Source: Neolewinella lacunae (lineage in GTDB: Bacteria > Bacteroidota > Bacteroidia > Chitinophagales > Saprospiraceae). Taken from it: 64,000 nt of DNA. The DNA is taken from assembly GCF_014349155.1 (NCBI RefSeq), contig NZ_JACSIT010000141.1:60919-124918 (forward strand), given 5' to 3'. Under the pieces are notes generated by a model, which was not told where the DNA came from, searched no databases, and saw only the letters and a program-made list of their open reading frames with translations. The position numbers were made by a program, and so were the translations under genes. Within the stretch, counting starts at the first letter, position 1; every line of letters starts with the position of its first letter. Positions 8,499 through 17,927 of this stretch are shown piece by piece.

Positions 8499-9665
8499 AT
8501 GGAATTTACCCTCAGTGAAGAGCAGTTGGCCGTCCGCGAAGCCGCCGCAGATTTTGCCCAACGCGTCTTGAAACCCGGAGTCATTGAGCGGGATACGCAC
8601 ATGACCTACCCCACCGAAGAAGTGCGGCAGATGGCGGAACTGGGCTTTATGGGCATGATGGTCAGCCCCGAATACGGCGGCGGCGGCATGGATTCGATCA
8701 GCTACGTCCTGGCCCTTGAGGAACTCTCGAAAGTTGACAACAGTTGCTCGGTCATTGCTTCGGTCAATAACAGCCTGGTCTGTTACGGCATCGAGCACTA
8801 CGGAAGCGAAGCCCAGAAAGAAAAATACCTCCGCAAACTGGCCACTGGCGAGTGGGTCGGGGCCTTTTGCCTGAGCGAGCCCGAGGCTGGCTCAGACGCC
8901 ACCCACCAGCGGACGACGGCCGTGGACATGGGCGACCACTACCTCCTGAACGGCACCAAGAACTGGATCACCAACGGCGGCACCAGTCGCCTCCACCTCG
9001 TCATTGCCCAGAGCAACCCCGAAGCCGGGCACCGTGGCATCAACTGCCTTTTGGTAGAAACCGACTGGGAAGGCGTGCAGGTGGGCGCTAAGGAAGACAA
9101 ACTGGGCATCCGCAGTTCCGATACCCATACGATCATGTACACCGACGTGAAGGTGCCGAAGGAAAACCGCCTGGGGGAGGAAGGTTCTGGCTTCAAGTTT
9201 GCGATGCAGACCCTGGCCGGTGGCCGCATCGGCATTGCCGCCCAGGCGCTGGGAATTGCCGGCGGGGCCTACGAGCTGGCCGTTGCTTACGCCAAAGAGC
9301 GCGAAGCCTTCGGCAAACCCATTGCCGACCACCAGGCCATCGCCTTTAAACTCGCCCAGATGGCCACTGACATCGAGGCCGCCAAAATGCTCGTCTACCG
9401 CGCCGCCTGGCTGAAAGATATGGGCATGGACTACTCCCAGGCCGGGGCCATGGCCAAACTCTTCGCCAGCTCGGTGGCCATGCGGCACACGGTCGAGGCC
9501 GTCCAGATCCACGGCGGCTACGGCTTCGTCAAGGAATACCACGTCGAACGCCTCATGCGCGACGCCAAAATCACCCAGATCTACGAAGGCACCAGCGAAG
9601 TACAGCAAATCGTCATCAGCCGCGGCCTGCTAAAGGGAGACCTTTACGTACCCGTGGAGCGGTGA
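8499..9665 (+). CDS. Acyl-CoA dehydrogenase (short-chain/butyryl type)
   Basis: 388 residues. The start ATG is set by the family N-terminus (MEFTLSEEQLAVREAAADFA); the open frame continues 64 codons upstream without homology. FAD-binding features are FCLSEPEAGSDA and WITNGG. The catalytic glutamate lies in the C-terminal YEGTSEVQQIVISR. It oxidises acyl-CoA to 2-enoyl-CoA in beta-oxidation and passes electrons to ETF. It is transcribed divergently from alkB. Chain-length preference cannot be read from the sequence. Confidence 0.95.
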   Translation: MEFTLSEEQLAVREAAADFAQRVLKPGVIERDTHMTYPTEEVRQMAELGFMGMMVSPEYGGGGMDSISYVLALEELSKVDNSCSVIASVNNSLVCYGIEHYGSEAQKEKYLRKLATGEWVGAFCLSEPEAGSDATHQRTTAVDMGDHYLLNGTKNWITNGGTSRLHLVIAQSNPEAGHRGINCLLVETDWEGVQVGAKEDKLGIRSSDTHTIMYTDVKVPKENRLGEEGSGFKFAMQTLAGGRIGIAAQALGIAGGAYELAVAYAKEREAFGKPIADHQAIAFKLAQMATDIEAAKMLVYRAAWLKDMGMDYSQAGAMAKLFASSVAMRHTVEAVQIHGGYGFVKEYHVERLMRDAKITQIYEGTSEVQQIVISRGLLKGDLYVPVER

Positions 9666-10210
9666 AATGGGAGTTTAATTGCCCGATTTTTATCCGAAAA
9701 AGGATAAGGATAGAAGCAAATTATTGGGCAATTCCCGCAGACACATTCGGGGAGCGGGGCGTATGGCTAAAGACGTGCCATCCCGACGGGTCCACTTCAT
9801 TTAAGCACCCACAATATTCCTATCGCAATATCCAATGCCATATTTCATACCCCGCATTCATTTTTGGCGGAAACGGAAGTGGATCATATCAGTACCTTTT
9901 AGTGGGTAAAGGTGAAGGCATTCGTACAACGGCGATGGGAGGCTCAAAAATGAATTCTCCCGGGATGCAAAATAAAAACGTGGTGATGCTGTAATGTCAG
10001 CGAATTTTCGTATTCTTGAGGCCGCGAGGACAACGATCTTCGCGAGTAAGTCACCTTCTTGGATTGCGTCATAACTTTTGAGTTAGGACTTACTTTTTTC
10101 ACTTCCACAGTTTCGCTGATTTATCAGGCGGAATTGTAGCGCACCGCCGGAGGTGTCTCTCTCACTTCTCCGGTGGTTCGTCTCTCATGACTTACTAAAT
10201 CTTAACTAGA
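9666..10210. other. 545-bp intergenic region, AT-richer, with long leader
   Basis: No convincing gene; the 110-codon frame at 9662-9994 has no coding character. A TAACTTTTG at 10072-10080 resembles a -7 box. An imperfect inverted repeat at about 10143-10176 (ACCGCCGGAG / CTCCGGTGGT) would form a hairpin in a leader of roughly 125 nt before the giant surface protein. Confidence 0.5.
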
Positions 10211-13200
10211 ATGAATTTCATTAAATCAGTTTCCCTCGCGGGGCTGCTACTCCTGTGCATACCAGCGAGCAATTTTGCGCAAGCCCCCGACTTAGGTGTG
10301 GCGACCACTTTTTCGGTGTTTACGGGCATTGGGGCTTTTAACAACGACGGAACAAGTATGATTACCGGTGATATTGGTACGAATAATGGTGCCTTCGCCG
10401 GATTTCCTCCGGGGACCGTAGAGGGAACCATTCACGTTCTCGATGCAGTCTCTTTGCAGGCCTCTGTAGACGTAGGCCTGGCGTATGCGCAGCTTGCTTC
10501 CCTAACCTGTGATGTGGTGTTGGGCGTAGGCCTTGGTAATAACCAGACCCTATCTCCGAATGTCTACTGTATTGGCGCTGCCAGCACGCTCAATGGCGAT
10601 TTGATCCTTGATGCCCAAGATGACCCTGATGCCATCTTTGTCTTCCAGATCGACGGCGCTTTATCCACGGGTGCCAATTCCCGGGTAGTGCTCATTAACG
10701 GCGCGTCCTTATGTAATGTGTACTGGCAGATCAATGGGGCCGTCGAATTGGGAAGTTTTTCCACCTTCTTGGGGACCCTCATCGCCAATGGGCAGATTGA
10801 AGCCTTGGAAGGGGCAACCATTTCAGGACGCGCACTGGCTACCGATGGGGCCATTGCGCTACACAACAACGTAATCACTCTGGGGCTACCGCCGGTTCCT
10901 TCCACCATTACTGCGAACGGGGCCATTACCTTTTGCGCGGGCGAAAGTGTGGAGCTTGCGGGGAATCTCGATGGCATTTGGAATACCGGCGAAACAACAC
11001 CATCGATTACCGTGACCAGCAGTGGCGATTACTTCGTCACCAACTCCACGATCTGTAGCAGCGTGGTTTCCAACCTGACCACAGTGACGGTTAGTCCCCT
11101 GCCTACCGTCTCCGTATCTCCCGAAACGATCGCTTTCTGTGCAGGTGAAGAAGTGATGCTGGCGGTAAATGCCAGCAGCGATGGAACCTACCTTTGGTCT
11201 ACCGGAGCAAGCACCCAGAGTATTGCCGTGACTACCGCAGGATCATTTTCTGTCACCTTCACGGACGTCAACGGTTGCACCGCCAGCGCTACGGCCAGTA
11301 CTACAGTGAACGCGTTGCCTACGGTCGACATTACGGCAGATGGGCCTACCACCTTTTGCGAAGGCAGCTCCGTCTCCCTTTGCGCCAGCAGCAGCAGTGC
11401 TTACCTGTGGAATACGGGGGCGACAGGACAATGCATCACGGTGGCGACCAGCGGAACTTACTCGGTCACTATTATGGACGTAAACGACTGTTCCTCAGAA
11501 GCCTCCATTGAGGTAACCGTCACACCAGCACCCACCTGCGACATTACGGGCAACTTCACTTTCTGCGCCGAAGGATCAACGGAACTATATGCCACCACCG
11601 GCGCGGCCTCCTACCTCTGGAGCAATGGCGCGACCGGGCAGTGCATTACCGTCAGCAGTGCCGGAAATTACACCGTTACGGTCACCGACGCGGCGGGCTG
11701 TGAAGCAACTTGTAGCCAAACGGTAACGGAAAGCCTATTACCCGTCTGCGACATCACGGGTAACCTCACCTTCTGTGAAGGCGGATCAACGGAACTCTGC
11801 GCCACCACCGGCGCAGCCTCCTACCTCTGGAGCAACGGCGCTACCGGGCAGTGTACCACCGTCAGCAGCGCCGGAAATTATTCCGTCACGGTAACCGACG
11901 CGGCGGGCTGCGAAGCAACTTGTAGCCAAACGGTTACTGAGAACTCAGCACCTACCTGCGACATCACGGGTACCCTCACCTTCTGCGGTGGCGGATCAAC
12001 GGAACTCTGCGCCACCACCGGCGCAGCCTCCTACCTCTGGAGCAACGGCGCTACCGGGCAGTGTACCACCGTCAGCAGCGCCGGAAATTATTCCGTCACG
12101 GTAACCGACGCGGCGGGCTGCGAAGCAACTTGTAGCCAAACCGTTACCGAGAGCCCAGCACCAGTGTGCAACATCACGGGGAACCTCAGCTTCTGCGGCG
12201 GAGGATCAACCGAGCTGTGTGCCTCCCCCGGCGCGGCCTCCTACCTCTGGAGCACTGGCGCTACCGGGCAGTGCATCACCGTAAACAGTGCGGGCAGTTA
12301 TGCTGTCACCGTTACCGATGCGAGTGGCTGCGTTAGCACCTGCGAACGTCAGGTCGTACTAGAAGATGTTTTCCCGCCCGCGATTATCTGCCCTGCGGAC
12401 GTAGCAGTCGAATGTGGCGAAAGCACGCTACCCGCAGCAACGGGGATGGCCACCGCCATTGATGATTGTTCCGCATCGCCCATTATTCGCTTTAACGACG
12501 CGGGAGGGTCGGCGGCAACTTGTCCCCAGATCGGGAGCATTGTCCGGACCTGGACCGCTACCGACGGCAGTGCGAACAGCAGCAGTTGTGTCCAGATTGT
12601 ACGCATTGAAGACAATACTGCGCCTACCATCGAGTGTCCGGCAGCCATCACGGTGGCCTGTTCCGATCTAGTCCCTTCGGTCAATACGCTGCTGCTTGAG
12701 GCGTTCGACGATTGTGACCAAAATGTAGTACTGACCCACACCGGAGACGTAATTACCAATCAGGTCTGTGAAAACACCTACGATTTAAGCAGAACTTACC
12801 GGGCCACCGATGCTTGTGGCAACTTCAGCGAATGCACCCAATTGATCCGGGTGACTGATCTTACCCCGCCAGTCATCAGCATCACCAACGCGCTGTTTAC
12901 CAATGGGGAGACGATTACCGTACCCTGCTTTGGTCAGGATCCCACGTGGGACCTGCCCAGCTACGATGCAGGAAGTGTTACAGCGGTGGACGAGTGTGGT
13001 GAGCCCATCTCCATCGCATTTACCCATACGCTGGAAAGCGAAGGATCGTGTGCCGAAGATGGCTACATCAGCTTGTTCCGGCTGACCTGGACGGCCACCG
13101 ACAACTGCAACAACAGCAGCAGCGTGGTATTATTCCTCGCCTTGGTCGACACCATTCCCCCCGTCCTCATCGGCGTGCCGCAAGACATTACCGTCAACTG

Positions 13201-15790
13201 CGACGATATCCCGGCCATCCCCGACTTTGTCTACGCCACGGATGAATGTCTCTGCGCCTGTATCGTCTCTTTTGAAGAATCCTTTCCCATTTCCTCCTGC
13301 CTGGATGGTCAGGTGATCGTAAGAATCTGGACGGCAACGGACCGCTGCGGCAATAAGACCATCGCCACCCAAAACATCACGCTGGTGGATACGGTAGGTC
13401 CACAGTGGGAAATCGTTCTGCCCCAACTCCAGGGAGTAGCCGACGGAACAGTGCTGGAATACCGCTGCGAAAGTGGCGGCATCCCCGAATACTTCAACTG
13501 GTTGGACGCTGCAGCCGTGAATGCCCCAAGTTCCTGCGGAGACGCTTTCGGCCTGGCTTTTGAAACCGAAACCGTCTTTTCAACCGACTGCGCGGCGGAC
13601 GGATACGTGGAGCAAAGAACCTACCGCTGGAGCGGATACGATGCCTGCGGAAACCAGTCCGTCTTCGTGCTCGTGGCCCGGGTGGTAGACCTTAAAAAAC
13701 CGCAAATCCTCAATGTGCCCAAAAGCACCTGCTGGGGGGATCCCGCCTTGGAGAACATCCATGCAACGGACGGCTGTACTGACGCTACTCTTCGCTTTTG
13801 GGACACCAACGTCCCCAACGGCTGTGGAGGAGAAAACATACGGAGAACCTACGAGGCCGTTGATGCCTGTGGCAACACCTCCCGCGCCACCACTGTACTG
13901 ATCCCCAACACCGGCAGCGGTCCCGTGCTTTCCCTCATCGGGATTGATCTGACCGACTGGAATCCTGGCGACACTCTTCAGCTGGAAGGCATCCCCACGC
14001 CCGGCCAGTACACTTACTTTAGCGTCGACAACCTCAGCGTTGAAAACGCCTGCAATTCCCTCACTTTGGCCTTTTCGGAAACAATAGTATCCGCTGGGGA
14101 TTGCGCCAGAAATGAAGCTGCGCTGATCGAATTGGAATGGACGGCAACCGATCGCTGCGGAAACAGCAGCGTGCTGAAGATCATGGCAGCAATGACCGAC
14201 GTATCTGGTCCGGAGTTTACCAACTTCGCTGCGGTCATCACCATTGGCTGCATCGACACCTTGCCAACTTTCTACGCCGTGGCCGACAGCGGCGAGGTTA
14301 CCATAGTTTTCAAGGATAGCATAATTGACGGAACCTGTGAGTTTGCATATGTCGTACAGCGCAGTATTACGGCTACGGATCTGTGCGGAAACGTTACCAC
14401 CTTGCAGCAGGTCATTCACGTCGGAAATGGGGAAGGCCCCACCATCGAAGGCCTGGAAGCCATCATTTGTGATGACCTCTCGATACCTGAAGTGAATGCC
14501 TACGATGCCTGCGCCGGCGTGTTTGTGCCCGTTACCATGCAGCAAGACACCCTGGAGTCGCGTTGCGAAGGCGTAGTGGTGAGAAGGACCTGGACGGCCG
14601 TCAACAGCTGCGGGAACATCACCCAGCAGAGCCAGGTGATTTTGCTGGACGATGAAGTGGAACCCAGAATTCACCTCCCCGGCAGCTCCGTCCTCCGCAG
14701 TTACGAAGCCTACGAAACCCACTGGGTGAGCCTCGGGCAGTGGAGTGAAATCGAAGCCCTGAACGCCCTCGGCGCAAACAGCGTCATCGTAGTAGACAAC
14801 TGCGACCAGGCCAGTACCGCCGTATTCTCTCTGGTAATTTCCTATCCCGAAGACTGCCAATCCGCCGGATACGTAGAACAACGCTTGTACACTTGGGTAG
14901 CTAGTGACGTGTGCGGCAACGCCATGCGCTTCTACTTCACCATCAATATTGTCGACGACGTGGCACCCGTGCTACTCGGCGTACCCAGCGACCTGACCAT
15001 TACTTGCGCACCACTACCCCCCGTTGCGGAGGTATTCGCAGCGGACACCCTTGATCTGGGGCCGGTTGCGTACAGCCAGACCATTGAAGACGGAGCAGAA
15101 GCTGGCGTTTTCATCGTCACCCGCACCTGGACGCTGACGGATGCCTGCGGCAATACCACAGAAAGCGTCCAGACCATCACCTGGGTGCCCGATACCTTCC
15201 TGGAGTGCAACATCATCCTGCCGGAAGACGTCGCGTGCAACTCCCACGGCGTGATTGTCCGCAGCGGCATCACCGGCGCGGTAAGCTATGACTGGGAAAT
15301 CGTTGGAGAAGAGTGCTTCATCCAGCAGGGCCAGAACACCCCGGAAATTACCATTTACGTAGGGTGGTCGACCGTGAAAATTATCCTGACGGTAACGGAT
15401 GCTTTCGGCTGCACTTCCATGTGCATGGTCTTCCTGGACTGCAACAGCATCTATGCGCTCGACCCCACGGAAACTTCCGGCGACGCTGCCCTTGGCCAGA
15501 TTGCGCTGGACGGCATCACCGAAGCAAGCACCGAGACGCTGCAAAACTTCACTTTGCTGCCCAATCCGGCCCGCGATAATGTGTCCCTCCAATTTGATGC
15601 ACCCGCCGAAGCAGACGTAGCCATTCGCTTGGTCACTGCCTACGGCGTGCTGGTCTTCCAAGACAAGATCCGCGCGCAAAAGGGTACGAATACTTACCAG
15701 GTCAACAGCTCCCAACTGCCCAAGGGCAGCTATTTGGCCCAGATCAGTACCGACCAAGGCGTACTGACCAAGGCCCTGATCATCCTGTAA
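10211..15790 (+). CDS. Giant T9SS-secreted surface protein with ice-binding-like (DUF3494), Ig/PKD-like and HYR-type repeats
   Basis: 1859 residues. Signal peptide is 1-24. A DUF3494/ice-binding-like domain spans about 25-235 (TGDIGTNNGAF, YWQINGAVELG). Ig/PKD-like repeats with the pattern YLWSTGA...TV..SG.Y.VTVTD cover about 240-720, the last four being 70-residue near-copies. HYR-like repeats (PPAIICPADVAVEC, RTWTATDACGN) cover about 720-1660. The C-terminal 75 residues form a T9SS type A sorting domain (LLPNPARDNVSLQF ... KGSYLAQIST). The repeats are rich in cysteine pairs, suggesting disulfide-stabilised stalks outside the cell. Likely an adhesin. Ice binding is not implied, since this domain occurs in many non-cold adhesins. 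A strong terminator follows. Confidence 0.9.
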   Translation: MNFIKSVSLAGLLLLCIPASNFAQAPDLGVATTFSVFTGIGAFNNDGTSMITGDIGTNNGAFAGFPPGTVEGTIHVLDAVSLQASVDVGLAYAQLASLTCDVVLGVGLGNNQTLSPNVYCIGAASTLNGDLILDAQDDPDAIFVFQIDGALSTGANSRVVLINGASLCNVYWQINGAVELGSFSTFLGTLIANGQIEALEGATISGRALATDGAIALHNNVITLGLPPVPSTITANGAITFCAGESVELAGNLDGIWNTGETTPSITVTSSGDYFVTNSTICSSVVSNLTTVTVSPLPTVSVSPETIAFCAGEEVMLAVNASSDGTYLWSTGASTQSIAVTTAGSFSVTFTDVNGCTASATASTTVNALPTVDITADGPTTFCEGSSVSLCASSSSAYLWNTGATGQCITVATSGTYSVTIMDVNDCSSEASIEVTVTPAPTCDITGNFTFCAEGSTELYATTGAASYLWSNGATGQCITVSSAGNYTVTVTDAAGCEATCSQTVTESLLPVCDITGNLTFCEGGSTELCATTGAASYLWSNGATGQCTTVSSAGNYSVTVTDAAGCEATCSQTVTENSAPTCDITGTLTFCGGGSTELCATTGAASYLWSNGATGQCTTVSSAGNYSVTVTDAAGCEATCSQTVTESPAPVCNITGNLSFCGGGSTELCASPGAASYLWSTGATGQCITVNSAGSYAVTVTDASGCVSTCERQVVLEDVFPPAIICPADVAVECGESTLPAATGMATAIDDCSASPIIRFNDAGGSAATCPQIGSIVRTWTATDGSANSSSCVQIVRIEDNTAPTIECPAAITVACSDLVPSVNTLLLEAFDDCDQNVVLTHTGDVITNQVCENTYDLSRTYRATDACGNFSECTQLIRVTDLTPPVISITNALFTNGETITVPCFGQDPTWDLPSYDAGSVTAVDECGEPISIAFTHTLESEGSCAEDGYISLFRLTWTATDNCNNSSSVVLFLALVDTIPPVLIGVPQDITVNCDDIPAIPDFVYATDECLCACIVSFEESFPISSCLDGQVIVRIWTATDRCGNKTIATQNITLVDTVGPQWEIVLPQLQGVADGTVLEYRCESGGIPEYFNWLDAAAVNAPSSCGDAFGLAFETETVFSTDCAADGYVEQRTYRWSGYDACGNQSVFVLVARVVDLKKPQILNVPKSTCWGDPALENIHATDGCTDATLRFWDTNVPNGCGGENIRRTYEAVDACGNTSRATTVLIPNTGSGPVLSLIGIDLTDWNPGDTLQLEGIPTPGQYTYFSVDNLSVENACNSLTLAFSETIVSAGDCARNEAALIELEWTATDRCGNSSVLKIMAAMTDVSGPEFTNFAAVITIGCIDTLPTFYAVADSGEVTIVFKDSIIDGTCEFAYVVQRSITATDLCGNVTTLQQVIHVGNGEGPTIEGLEAIICDDLSIPEVNAYDACAGVFVPVTMQQDTLESRCEGVVVRRTWTAVNSCGNITQQSQVILLDDEVEPRIHLPGSSVLRSYEAYETHWVSLGQWSEIEALNALGANSVIVVDNCDQASTAVFSLVISYPEDCQSAGYVEQRLYTWVASDVCGNAMRFYFTINIVDDVAPVLLGVPSDLTITCAPLPPVAEVFAADTLDLGPVAYSQTIEDGAEAGVFIVTRTWTLTDACGNTTESVQTITWVPDTFLECNIILPEDVACNSHGVIVRSGITGAVSYDWEIVGEECFIQQGQNTPEITIYVGWSTVKIILTVTDAFGCTSMCMVFLDCNSIYALDPTETSGDAALGQIALDGITEASTETLQNFTLLPNPARDNVSLQFDAPAEADVAIRLVTAYGVLVFQDKIRAQKGTNTYQVNSSQLPKGSYLAQISTDQGVLTKALIIL
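11531..12370 (+). repeat. Four in-frame 210-bp tandem repeats
   Basis: Copies begin at 11531, 11741, 11951 and 12161, with an exact period of 210 bp (70 codons). Copies 2 and 3 are almost identical at the nucleotide level; copy 4 diverges towards its end. Each codes for one Cys-rich Ig-like module. Confidence 0.92.
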
Positions 15791-15824
15791 TCTCCCGAGG
15801 CGGCTCAGGTCGCTGGATAACTGC

Positions 15825-15871
15825 AAAGCGCTTGTTTGGACCATCGATGGTCTGAGCAAGCGCTTTTGTTT
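15825..15871 (+). terminator. Rho-independent terminator of the giant surface protein gene
   Basis: Outer stem AAAGCGCTTG (15825-15834) pairs with CAAGCGCTTT (15857-15866). An inner stem GACCATCGATGGTC lies at 15839-15852. The run TTTTGTTT follows. It starts 35 bp after the stop codon. Confidence 0.85.
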
Positions 15872-15872
15872 A

Positions 15873-15890
15873 GGGCGCGGCCGCAGGTGC
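15873..15890 (+). repeat. 18-bp dispersed element copy
   Basis: A perfect plus-orientation core immediately after the terminator of the giant gene and upstream of the rhodanese lipoprotein gene. Confidence 0.85.
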
Positions 15891-15971
15891 GGTGGAACGT
15901 TGGAGGAAACGGGAGAGACTGCCAACCCTCAACACTCCCCCGGTGTTGGAAAAAATATATCTCCACCGGCT

Positions 15972-16514
15972 ATGTTACCTCGTCCATTCCGATTCTTCCA
16001 GTACCTCACTTTGCTCTTTCCACTGCTCCTGGCATCCTGCGTCCGCGCCCAGGAAGTGCCGCCCCGCCTGGCTACCGGCTACGGCCCCCTCGACGATAAG
16101 TTGTCGCGCCTGGTGAGTGCCGACGCCAACGCCCTGAGCGCCCGCGAAGCCCGGTCCCTGAAAAATGCCGTGTTTTTAGACGCCCGCGAGGCCAACGAGT
16201 ACGCCGTGAGCCACCTGCCCGGCGCCCGCCACCTGGGCTTCGATGCGCCGGATTATTCCGTCCTGGAAGGCCTCGATAAAAACCGTCCCCTGGTGGTCTA
16301 CTGCACCGTAGGCTACCGCAGCGAGCGCGCCGCCGAGCTGCTCCGCAAAAGGGGTTTTACCCAGGTGCACAATCTCTACGGCAGCCTCTACGCCTGGAAA
16401 CTCGCCGGCCTGCCCCTGGAAGACGCCCAGGGCAAAGCCACCAACAAACTGCACACCTACAATAAGAAGTGGGGCTCCTTCGTGCCCGATTCGATCGGCG
16501 AAAAAGTCTACTAG
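15972..16514 (+). CDS. Rhodanese-like domain lipoprotein
   Basis: 180 residues. The ATG at 15972 begins a signal with a lipobox (LLLASC). An upstream in-frame ATG at 15900 would bury the signal. The rhodanese domain carries FLDAREANEY, HLPGARHLGF and the active-site loop YCTVGYRSE with the cysteine that accepts sulfane sulfur. Its natural substrate in the envelope is unknown. Its stop codon shares CTAG with the convergent DUF192 gene. The bases for the lipobox region (16032-16050) match a variant of the dispersed element with one extra base. Confidence 0.88.
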   Translation: MLPRPFRFFQYLTLLFPLLLASCVRAQEVPPRLATGYGPLDDKLSRLVSADANALSAREARSLKNAVFLDAREANEYAVSHLPGARHLGFDAPDYSVLEGLDKNRPLVVYCTVGYRSERAAELLRKRGFTQVHNLYGSLYAWKLAGLPLEDAQGKATNKLHTYNKKWGSFVPDSIGEKVY

Positions 16515-17080
16515 AACGCAATCCGGTCGCCCGGCGCCAGGCCATGGCGGGCGGCAAAGCCGGCATTGACCTCCAGCACGTAGGCAGCGGGCCCCTCGCT
16601 GGTGATGCGATCCAGGCTCTTCGGCGGGTTATCGGGCCGGATGTTGACGATGCGGTAATTGGCGTCGATGAAGATCAGGTCCAGGGGAATGTAGGTGTTC
16701 AACATCCAGAACGCCTGGGGCTCCGTGGCGGGCATGATGAAGAGCATACCCTGATCTTCTTCCATACTTTGGCGGTACATCAGGCCCTGGACGATGGATT
16801 CGTTGTCGTCGGCAATCTCGATGTCCAAAGTAGCTAAAACCTCTTCGGTCGTGCTGCGGAAGATGGTCAGGTCGCCCTCGTCAGTGAAGCGCGGCCCCGT
16901 TACGGCGGGCGTCCTCGGAATGCTCAGCAGGACGAAGGAGAGCAGGGCCAGGAGGAGCAGACCAAGGAAGAGGTAGCGGCGCAGCGGACTCTTCTTTTTG
17001 GGTTGGTACTTATCCGTCAGGGAAGGACGCTTGGGGGAAGAGGACTGCTTGGCCACGGAGCGGGAGTTTGGGAGGGGCAA
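16511..17080 (-). CDS. DUF192 family protein, membrane-anchored
   Basis: 189 residues. A basic N-terminus of about 35 residues precedes one membrane span (YLFLGLLLLALLSFVLL). The DUF192 domain follows (GLMYRQSMEEDQGMLFI, FWMLNTYIPLDLIFID, VLEVNAGFAARHGL). The domain is widespread and its function unsettled; the topology places it in the periplasm. It converges on the rhodanese gene, the two stops overlapping by 3 bp. Confidence 0.88.
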   Translation of the reverse strand: MPLPNSRSVAKQSSSPKRPSLTDKYQPKKKSPLRRYLFLGLLLLALLSFVLLSIPRTPAVTGPRFTDEGDLTIFRSTTEEVLATLDIEIADDNESIVQGLMYRQSMEEDQGMLFIMPATEPQAFWMLNTYIPLDLIFIDANYRIVNIRPDNPPKSLDRITSEGPAAYVLEVNAGFAARHGLAPGDRIAF

Positions 17081-17176
17081 ATATACGTTCCTTGCAACCC
17101 ACTCTCCGTTTAGGTGTTGTGGTGTTGACTTTCCGACGAAATAACACTCCCCTACGCCAATTCAGCTCCCTACTCC

Positions 17177-17812
17177 ATGGTCGTACTCGGCGCCCCCAGC
17201 ATCATTCCTTCTACTTCCGCCACTGCGGCCGTACGCCGGGCCGAAGCACTCATCCCTACGCCCTTCGGGGACTTCCGGATGCTGGCCTACGCCGATGAGC
17301 CGGATGCCTACGCTCCGCACCTGGCGCTGGTCCACCCGGAAATGAAGCCGGATACGGAAGTGATCGTTCGTATCCACTCCGAGTGCATCACCGGCGACTT
17401 ATTCGGTTCCAAGCGCTGCGACTGCGGCGAGCAACTCAACCGCTCCATGCGCATCGTCTCGGCGGGCAAAGGCATCCTGATCTACCTGCGGCAGGAAGGC
17501 CGCGGCATCGGCATCATCAATAAACTGAAGGCTTACCAGCTCCAGGACCACGGAATGGACACCATCCAGGCCAACGTTCACCTCGGCCTCGAGATCGACG
17601 CCCGCCACTACGAAGTCGCCCAGGAAATGCTGGCCGACCTGGGAATCAGCAAAATCCAGCTGCTGACGAACAACCCGGAAAAAATCGAAGCTTTCGAAAA
17701 CGGGCCGGTGGAAGTCGTACGCCGCTTACCCATCATCATCGACCCGGGAAAGGAAAACCTGGCCTACCTGCGCACTAAGGAGATTAGTATGGGGCATTGG
17801 TTGAAGCTGTAG
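17177..17812 (+). CDS. ribA: GTP cyclohydrolase II
   Basis: 211 residues, stand-alone RibA without a fused RibB domain. The zinc site is in ECITGDLFGSKRCDCG (Cys-x10-Cys-x-Cys). The catalytic region is YLRQEGRGIGIINKLKAY, and LLTNNPEKI is present. It converts GTP to the first pyrimidine intermediate of riboflavin synthesis. No other rib genes are nearby. The TAG stop codon is the first triplet of a TAGTTCA heptamer array. Confidence 0.94.
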   Translation: MVVLGAPSIIPSTSATAAVRRAEALIPTPFGDFRMLAYADEPDAYAPHLALVHPEMKPDTEVIVRIHSECITGDLFGSKRCDCGEQLNRSMRIVSAGKGILIYLRQEGRGIGIINKLKAYQLQDHGMDTIQANVHLGLEIDARHYEVAQEMLADLGISKIQLLTNNPEKIEAFENGPVEVVRRLPIIIDPGKENLAYLRTKEISMGHWLKL

Positions 17813-17879
17813 TTCATAGTTCATAGTTCATAGTTCATAGTTCATAGTTCATAGTTCATAGTTCATTGTTCATAGTTCC
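17810..17879 (+). repeat. TAGTTCA heptamer microsatellite
   Basis: Eight perfect TAGTTCA units followed by TTGTTCA and TAGTTCC. The array starts with the ribA stop codon. Confidence 0.93.
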
Positions 17880-17927
17880 TTTGCTCCCCTTATTCCCTTA
17901 TTCCTTTATTCCCTTATTCCCTTACTT
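17880..17927 (+). repeat. Homopyrimidine-rich TTATTCCC tract
   Basis: Imperfect repeats of TTATTCCC lie directly before the TTG start of purN. They resemble tracts of the same type near 33345, 37181, 39178 and 62421. Confidence 0.7.

Noticed and set aside
9662-9994. 110-codon ORF in the 545-bp gap
   Set aside because: Mixed composition, no promoter or start context, overlaps the acyl-CoA dehydrogenase end; no recognisable motif.
13580-14881. 433-codon minus-strand ORF in the giant surface protein gene
   Set aside because: Antisense shadow of repeat-coding sequence.
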